Part shown: positions 1 through 3,886 of the stretch, in pieces
How positions within the stretch are numbered: the stretch's first letter is position 1
Layout: the number at the start of each line of letters is the position of its first letter
NCBI GenBank assembly: GCA_049662565.1
Contig: JBATBW010000117.1
Span: 1 to 6,779 of the forward strand
From: JBATBW01 sp049662565
Lineage (GTDB): Bacteria; Bacillota_I; Bacilli_A; Erysipelotrichales; Erysipelotrichaceae
DNA length: 6,779 bases
Direction: 5' to 3'
Made by a program: the position numbers and the translations under genes
Notes under the pieces: generated by a model
What the model was told of the DNA's origin: nothing
The model's database searches: none
What the model saw: the letters and a program-made list of their open reading frames with translations, nothing else

Positions 1-340
1 ATTTTACATAACTATTAACTAAATCTTTATAATCCAAAATCGTTGAAGTCATATTACGCATTTTTTCATGTTGCTTACGATATAAAATATAAGCCTTTGC
101 GACATCATTATAATCACCTTTAATTAATACTTTTTCTACACTATCTTGAATAGTTTCAACATCCACCAAACTATTCTTAACTTCTTTAGAAAAATCAGCT
201 GTCACTTTCAAAGCTAAAAAGTCGATAACATCTTCATTATAAACAGTATTACTCGCTTCAAATGCTCGACGAATCGCATTCTCAATTCGCGCTAAATTAA
301 AATCCACTATTGTCCCATCTCTTTTTAAAACTCGATACAT
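1..340 (-). CDS. nrdD: Anaerobic ribonucleoside-triphosphate reductase, N-terminal ATP-cone part (partial, runs off left edge)
   Basis: Only the first 113 codons are present; the 3' end lies beyond position 1. I translated this from the minus strand with ATG at 340-338. Residues about 2-93 look like an ATP-cone, the allosteric nucleotide-binding domain of ribonucleotide reductases: it opens MYRVLKRDGTIVDFNLARIE and later has VETIQDSVEKVL followed by AKAYILYRKQH. An ATP-cone alone would also fit NrdR or class I/II reductases. Its position 12 bp after an NrdG-type activase makes class III NrdD by far the best reading. Class III enzymes reduce ribonucleoside triphosphates to dNTPs anaerobically with a glycyl radical; the glycyl-radical site and catalytic cysteines lie outside the window. 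The start is supported by a Shine-Dalgarno AGAAGGG seven bases upstream that overlaps the stop codon of the preceding gene, so the two are probably co-transcribed and translationally coupled. Confidence 0.87.
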   Translation of the reverse strand, partial: MYRVLKRDGTIVDFNLARIENAIRRAFEASNTVYNEDVIDFLALKVTADFSKEVKNSLVDVETIQDSVEKVLIKGDYNDVAKAYILYRKQHEKMRNMTSTILDYKDLVNSYVK

Positions 341-355
341 AAAATTTCCCTTCTA
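341..355 (-). promoter_or_regulatory. nrdD ribosome binding site overlapping the stop codon of the upstream gene
   Basis: On the minus strand the sequence is TAGAAGGGAAATTTT followed by ATG. The TAG is the stop of the MarR-NrdG gene and the Shine-Dalgarno AGAAGGG (354-348) starts inside it. This fixes the nrdD start at 340 and leaves no room for a terminator or promoter between the genes. It implies one transcript and probably translational coupling of activase and reductase. Confidence 0.75.
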
Positions 356-1477
356 GCCTCTAATATAGGCATTTATTTCATTATCTTTTAGTAACTGTAT
401 AAAATGATTTAATTCACTTTCTTCAATTGGGGTGAATTTCTTACAAATAACATTTTCACTTTCCCGATAATTTTGTAAGTAATACTTACTACATCCCCTA
501 ATCCATTGACTTATTTTAATAATATCCTCATCTCTATGTAGTTCTTTACATAAAGTAGTCCTAAACTCATAGTCAATATGACCTTGTAATAAATAATCTA
601 CACTCTTTTCAATTTCTTGTAAATCTAAATGTGCCATCCCACAAGTCTTATGATATTTTTCTCGACAATTTTTAATATCAACTGCGACATAATCAATCAG
701 TTTCTCATCGATTAGATATTTTAAACGATCAAAATAAAACCCATTAGTATCTAGTTTAATCGAAAAACCTAAATCCTTTATTTCTCTAATAAAATCAACA
801 ACATTTTCTTGCATCAATGATTCTCCACCACTAATTACAACCCCATCTAAAACCTTCCTTCGATTATTCAAATATTCAAAAACTTCATCCTTAGAATAAT
901 AATTAACATTTTGTGGTACATAAACTAAATCTTTATTATGACAAAATGGACATTTAAGATTACAACCACTCAAAAATATCGTGCAAGCTACCCTATCGGG
1001 ATAATCTAATAATGTAATCTTCTGTAACCCCCCAATTTTTAAACTAACATCAGGTTCAATATTTAAATAGTTTAAAGCATTTTCTTTCAACTTATTTAAA
1101 TCCGATAAGAACCTTTCTTCTTCCACCCCAATAGTCAACAAGCGATAACATTCAGTATGAATCTCATATAATTTCGCAACTATTGCTTGGGTCTTATTTG
1201 TTGTGAACAACCTTTTAATCCGCTTATCATTGTCATCAACTTTTATTTCGATATACCCTAATTCTTCTAATTTAGAAATACTCTTACTAGCGGTGCCCTT
1301 ATCAAAATCCAACTTCTTACTTAATTCTAAAGTAGTAATTCCATCATTCTCATTTATGACAATTAAAAAAGGAATTTGTCCAGATCCTAAATTATACGGT
1401 CCTAAATATTTATCCAAATATTTTTGAATATACCGATATAATAAAGATATTTCATTTAATATTGAACTATCTTTCAT
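353..1477 (-). CDS. nrdG: MarR-type regulator fused to anaerobic ribonucleotide reductase activating protein (NrdG2-type radical SAM)
   Basis: This 374-residue protein has two parts. Residues 1 to about 140 look like a MarR-family winged helix: a helix-turn-helix at about 46-75 (LELSKKLDFDKGTASKSISK) and a wing with the family's D-x-R pattern at 82-92 (DNDKRIKRLFT). Residues about 146-374 are a complete NrdG2-like activase of ordinary length. It begins GGLQKITLLDYPDRVACTIF and carries the radical SAM CxxxCxxC cluster (C172, C176, C179, in GCNLKCPFCHN) and the GGE motif at 217-219, which contacts SAM in this superfamily. The family uses a [4Fe-4S] cluster and SAM to place the glycyl radical on NrdD. 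nrdD follows 12 bp downstream, which supports the role. The ATG at 1477 has a GAGGTG Shine-Dalgarno five bases upstream. One open frame spans both domains, with no stop between them and no frameshift needed. An 18-bp dyad before the start suggests self-regulation by the MarR part. DNA binding and bifunctionality are inferred. Confidence 0.9.
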   Translation of the reverse strand: MKDSSILNEISLLYRYIQKYLDKYLGPYNLGSGQIPFLIVINENDGITTLELSKKLDFDKGTASKSISKLEELGYIEIKVDDNDKRIKRLFTTNKTQAIVAKLYEIHTECYRLLTIGVEEERFLSDLNKLKENALNYLNIEPDVSLKIGGLQKITLLDYPDRVACTIFLSGCNLKCPFCHNKDLVYVPQNVNYYSKDEVFEYLNNRRKVLDGVVISGGESLMQENVVDFIREIKDLGFSIKLDTNGFYFDRLKYLIDEKLIDYVAVDIKNCREKYHKTCGMAHLDLQEIEKSVDYLLQGHIDYEFRTTLCKELHRDEDIIKISQWIRGCSKYYLQNYRESENVICKKFTPIEESELNHFIQLLKDNEINAYIRG

Positions 1478-1491
1478 ATGTACACCTCATT

Positions 1492-1509
1492 TAGTTGCAA
1501 ATGCAACTA
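1492..1509. promoter_or_regulatory. Perfect 18-bp dyad, probable operator for the MarR domain
   Basis: The sequence TAGTTGCAAATGCAACTA has two perfect 8-bp arms (1492-1499 and 1502-1509) around an AA centre. It starts about 4 bases past the predicted transcription start and ends just before the Shine-Dalgarno of the MarR-NrdG gene. Size, symmetry and position suit a winged-helix dimer that blocks initiation or elongation, and the MarR-type domain encoded directly downstream is the obvious candidate to bind it. As RNA it could also form a short hairpin, but there is no T-run to make it a terminator. Binding by another regulator is not excluded. Confidence 0.75.
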
Positions 1510-1519
1510 TTGTAAATTA

Positions 1520-1548
1520 ATCATATTCTCATTTATATCAAATGTCAA
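1520..1548 (-). promoter_or_regulatory. Sigma-A-type promoter of the nrdG-nrdD operon
   Basis: On the minus strand a perfect -35 box TTGACA (1548-1543) is separated by exactly 17 bases from a -10 box TATGAT (1525-1520), one mismatch from consensus. The predicted start of transcription is near 1513. That leaves a leader of about 35 bases containing the 18-bp dyad and then the GAGGTG ribosome binding site. I saw no NrdR-box-like pair in this region. The promoter begins only eight bases beyond the T-run of the preceding gene's terminator. Confidence 0.85.
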
Positions 1549-1556
1549 CAATAATC

Positions 1557-1589
1557 AAAAAAATACACCTAATTATCTTGGTGTATTTT
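1557..1589 (-). terminator. Rho-independent terminator of the MATE-synthetase unit, 5' arm inside the CDS
   Basis: On the minus strand AAAATACACC (1589-1580) pairs perfectly with GGTGTATTTT (1569-1560) over 10 bp around a 10-base loop, and the T-run extends to seven (1563-1557). The stop codon of the synthetase gene is at 1571-1569. The whole 5' arm and most of the loop are therefore coding sequence for the last residues (KIHQDN). The plus-strand reading has only four T's after the stem, so it works mainly for minus-strand transcription. Confidence 0.83.
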
Positions 1590-2231
1590 CTTCATAATTT
1601 CATCCATTCTTGATAACTCTACCGCGAATTCTTCCAGCTGCTTTTTCGCACCATCAGATAAATCATTTTTAGTTTTATATCTTAATTCATGCTCTAAACT
1701 AGCCCATGTATCCATCGTAATTGTTCTAATTTGGATTTCCACCATCACATTTCTTACCCCTTCCGCAAGAAATATTGGTATTGATAAAATCAAATGCAAA
1801 CTGCGATATCCACTAGGTTTAGGATTTTTAATATAATCTCTCGTTTCAATTAACGTTATATCTCTTTGACTAATTAACTTGTCCGCAATTAGGTAAACGT
1901 CATCTAAATAATTACAAATTACCCTAATACCTGCAATATCAGTCAGAGCATCCAAACCTTTAGTCTCAATATCCAACTGTTTTCGGTCAACCTTTTCTAA
2001 AATACTCGCCATCGACTTAATACGACATTCCATATGATGTATTGGACTATAGCGGTTATTAACCAAAAAATCATCGTCCAATATTTCTAATTTTGTACTA
2101 ATCTCCCTAATAGCCGATTGATAATAATGTCTTTCTTTTTCAAAATACTCTAATCTTTTCAATGATGATTTAAGATGATCTGGTACTATCAAATCACTAA
2201 GTTCCATTATTCTTTTACGTTCTAATATCAT
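1569..2231 (-). CDS. Small alarmone synthetase, (p)ppGpp synthase of RelP/RelQ type
   Basis: This 220-residue cytosolic protein is a single-domain RelA/SpoT-type synthetase with no HD hydrolase, TGS or ACT domain, the usual size of small alarmone synthetases. The family transfers pyrophosphate from ATP to GDP or GTP. Visible landmarks are a basic segment at 70-72 (RIK), DIAGIR with the likely metal-binding Asp98, RDYIKNPKPSGYRSLHL at 131-147 with the guanine-stacking Tyr142, VEIQIRT with catalytic Glu165, and WASLEHELRYK at 176-186. The PKPxGYRSLHL form recalls YwaC/RelP more than YjbM/RelQ as I remember them, but I would not force the choice. The start at 2231 has a strong AGGAG seven bases upstream; the in-frame Met9 lacks a comparable site. 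The gene overlaps the 3' end of the MATE gene by 17 bp, so it is probably translated by coupling, and it ends in a terminator. It probably raises (p)ppGpp under stress; which stress is not shown. Confidence 0.9.
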   Translation of the reverse strand: MILERKRIMELSDLIVPDHLKSSLKRLEYFEKERHYYQSAIREISTKLEILDDDFLVNNRYSPIHHMECRIKSMASILEKVDRKQLDIETKGLDALTDIAGIRVICNYLDDVYLIADKLISQRDITLIETRDYIKNPKPSGYRSLHLILSIPIFLAEGVRNVMVEIQIRTITMDTWASLEHELRYKTKNDLSDGAKKQLEEFAVELSRMDEIMKKIHQDN

Positions 2232-3585
2232 AACTGTCTCCTATATTATTTATTATACTATGTTTTATTCGAAAATATAACACGATTCCTAATAAAAGCG
2301 CCAACCCATCAGTTATCGGAAAAGCCCACCAAACCAATGACAAATTATTAGTTAACGACAACAAATAAGCTAATGGCAAAACACCCAATAATTGACGAGC
2401 AATTTGAATTATTAAAGCATATTTTGCTTTCCCCAAAGCCTGAGTGAGTGCACATATAATATATACAATACCAACTGGTATAATACCTAAAGAAATCTTA
2501 AAAAAGGCATCAATCGCAATATTAATCGTATTAACATCTTTAACAAATAACATCGCTAATTGTCCGCCATAAAACCATAATAAGAATGTACCTAGCACCG
2601 TAAAACCTAAACTCACTAATAAAGCAATCCTAATAGTATTATTAATACGACTCTTGTTTTTCGCACCATAATTATAGGCAATAATCGGTATTAACCCATT
2701 ATTTAACCCAAATATCGGCATAAATATAAAACTCTGCAACTTAACATAAATACCTAATACCACTGTAGCGGAAGTCGAAAACAACATTAAGATATTATTC
2801 ATACTAAATATCATAATTGAACTAATCGCATTATTTAAAATAGCCGGTATACCTACTTGATATATTTCTTTAACAATTTTAAAATCCAACTTTAAATATC
2901 TCATCCTAAAATCAATTTCCGTATTATATTTCAAATTAAAATATAAAGACAAAACCAAAGAAAAACTTTGACCAATAATAGTCGCAATAGCCGCCCCCGA
3001 TATTCCTAGTTTCGGAACCCCCCAAAGACCAAATATTAAAATTGGATCTAAAACAATATTTGTAAGAGCGCCCACTAACTGACTAATCATCGATAATTTA
3101 GTTTTTCCAGTCGACTGCAATAATCGTTCTAAAATAATCCCACCAAATAAACCCAAACTACACGTAGTGCAAATTGTTAAATATGTTATCCCTTGTTCTA
3201 CAACAAAACCGTCTTGTATTTGCCAATTAAAATAAGCTTTATTAAAAAACAAACCCACAACAGCCATAATTAACCAACTAATAACAGCTAACAAAATAGC
3301 ATTATTCGCTACTATATTAGCTTTTTCAAAATTCTTTTGCCCCAACAAACGCGACAGCAAAGCATTAATACCTACTCCCGTACCCACCGCAATTGCAATC
3401 ATTACTTGTTGAAAAGGAAAAGCTAAAGAAACAGCCGTTAGCACATCTTCACCTAATTTTGCCACAAAATAACTATCGACAATATTATATAAAGCCTGAA
3501 TAAACATTGAAATCATTATCGGCAAAGCAATAATCATCAATAATTTACCCTCTTTTTCATACCCCATTATATTTTCTTTTCTCAT
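2215..3585 (-). CDS. MATE-family multidrug/toxin efflux protein (MepA-like)
   Basis: A complete 456-residue polytopic membrane protein of normal MATE length with about 12 predicted membrane segments in two similar halves. Family landmarks include ALYNIVDSYFVAKLGED at 31-47 with the acidic Asp37 in the first helix, NIVLDPILIFG at 176-186 followed by GISGAAIATIIGQ at 194-206, NNGLIPIIAYNYGAKN at 295-310, and AFPITDG at 421-427. Such proteins export cationic drugs, dyes or metabolites by Na+ or H+ antiport; the substrate cannot be read from sequence. The ATG at 3585 has an AAGGTG Shine-Dalgarno five bases upstream. The alternative Met7 gives a more family-typical N-terminus but has a weaker AGAAAAG site, so I keep 3585. 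The stop (2217-2215) lies inside the downstream alarmone synthetase gene, making a two-gene operon. Confidence 0.92.
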   Translation of the reverse strand: MRKENIMGYEKEGKLLMIIALPIMISMFIQALYNIVDSYFVAKLGEDVLTAVSLAFPFQQVMIAIAVGTGVGINALLSRLLGQKNFEKANIVANNAILLAVISWLIMAVVGLFFNKAYFNWQIQDGFVVEQGITYLTICTTCSLGLFGGIILERLLQSTGKTKLSMISQLVGALTNIVLDPILIFGLWGVPKLGISGAAIATIIGQSFSLVLSLYFNLKYNTEIDFRMRYLKLDFKIVKEIYQVGIPAILNNAISSIMIFSMNNILMLFSTSATVVLGIYVKLQSFIFMPIFGLNNGLIPIIAYNYGAKNKSRINNTIRIALLVSLGFTVLGTFLLWFYGGQLAMLFVKDVNTINIAIDAFFKISLGIIPVGIVYIICALTQALGKAKYALIIQIARQLLGVLPLAYLLSLTNNLSLVWWAFPITDGLALLLGIVLYFRIKHSIINNIGDSYDIRT

Positions 3586-3600
3586 TTAATCACCTTTTAA

Positions 3601-3609
3601 ATTATAACA
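3601..3609 (-). promoter_or_regulatory. Candidate extended -10 element before the MATE gene
   Basis: The minus strand reads TGTTATAAT, a perfect extended -10 pattern (TGn plus TATAAT), with no good -35 at 16-18 bases. A start about seven bases downstream would leave a leader of only about 9 bases and cut into the AAGGTG ribosome binding site, which argues against it being the main promoter. It may be a chance match in AT-rich DNA. Confidence 0.35.
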
Positions 3610-3633
3610 CATTTACCGCTGTTAAACTTATCG

Positions 3634-3663
3634 ATAAAACAATTCACTGTCCTAAAATATCAA
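3634..3663 (-). promoter_or_regulatory. Weak candidate promoter of the MATE-synthetase unit
   Basis: A -35-like TTGATA (3663-3658) and a -10-like TTTTAT (3639-3634) are 18 bases apart on the minus strand, each off consensus. The start would fall near 3627 and give a reasonable leader of about 40 bases. It sits after the upstream terminator, where a promoter is needed. The -35 overlaps one arm of an AT-only dyad and the -10 overlaps the TTATCGATAA palindrome. Confidence 0.35.
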
Positions 3664-3678
3664 AGAATCAATATTTTA
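3653..3678. repeat. AT-only inverted repeat upstream of the MATE gene
   Basis: TAAAATAT (3653-3660) and ATATTTTA (3671-3678) form perfect 8-bp arms around a 10-base spacer. In this AT-rich DNA it may be chance. It overlaps the -35-like element of the candidate promoter and could be an operator or a weak hairpin. On the plus strand a T7 run follows two bases after the stem, but no plus-strand gene needs a terminator here. Confidence 0.35.
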
Positions 3679-3743
3679 AGTTTTTTTGACATCATTAAAA
3701 AGTTAACCATATTTTAATAATTAATCGAACACATCATAGTAAT

Positions 3744-3782
3744 AAAAACCCCTCCTGTTAGTTATGTCCAACAAGAGAGGTT
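3744..3782 (-). terminator. Rho-independent terminator of the ABC permease transcript
   Basis: On the minus strand AACCTCTCTTGTT (3782-3770) pairs over 13 bp, including two G-U pairs, with AACAGGAGGGGTT (3759-3747) around a 10-base loop, and a run of five T's (3748-3744) then ATT follows. It lies about 105 bases after the permease stop. It is the strongest stem in the window and separates the permease transcript from the MATE-synthetase unit. Confidence 0.88.
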
Positions 3783-3833
3783 CACTCCATTACGTGTTTA
3801 CTTTTAACTTTTGTTTTAATTAGTCTTTTTTTT

Positions 3834-3862
3834 AGTTCTAAGATCTAAAAGCCCTTAGAACT
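3834..3862. repeat. 9-bp inverted repeat in the 3' untranslated region of the permease gene
   Basis: AGTTCTAAG (3834-3842) and CTTAGAACT (3854-3862) are perfect 9-bp arms around an 11-base spacer. In the minus-strand transcript the stem would form about 25 bases after the permease stop, but it is followed by an A-run instead of a T-run, so it is not a normal terminator. It could stabilise the mRNA 3' end, be part of a processed 3' RNA, or be a protein-binding dyad. Its function is unknown. Confidence 0.6.
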
Positions 3863-3886
3863 CACCTAAACAAAATAATGTAATAA

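Larger units (their letters stand above)
3586..3886. other. Intergenic region between the ABC permease and the MATE gene
   Basis: About 300 bases with no supportable ORF on either strand. Read in the minus direction it holds a 9-bp inverted repeat just after the permease stop (3862-3834), then a strong terminator (3782-3744), then a very AT-rich stretch with weak promoter candidates and an AT-only dyad, and finally the ribosome binding site of the MATE gene. A perfect 10-bp palindrome TTATCGATAA lies at 3628-3637. No tRNA or recognisable riboswitch was seen. Confidence 0.7.

Noticed and set aside
1203..1427. Plus-strand ORF of 74 codons opposite the MarR-like domain.
   Set aside because: It lies wholly opposite the well-supported minus-strand gene, resembles no known protein, and has no convincing ribosome binding site.
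1478..1556. NrdR box expected before a ribonucleotide reductase operon.
   Set aside because: I found no pair of sites resembling the usual NrdR-box palindrome in the promoter region; only the TAGTTGCA dyad is present.
2205..2207. Internal ATG (Met9) as an alternative start of the alarmone synthetase.
   Set aside because: The ATG at 2231 has an AGGAG site at good spacing, while Met9 has only an A-rich stretch upstream.
3653..3687. AT-only hairpin plus T7 run on the plus strand as a terminator.
   Set aside because: The stem has no G-C pair and there is no plus-strand gene upstream to terminate. It is treated only as an inverted repeat.
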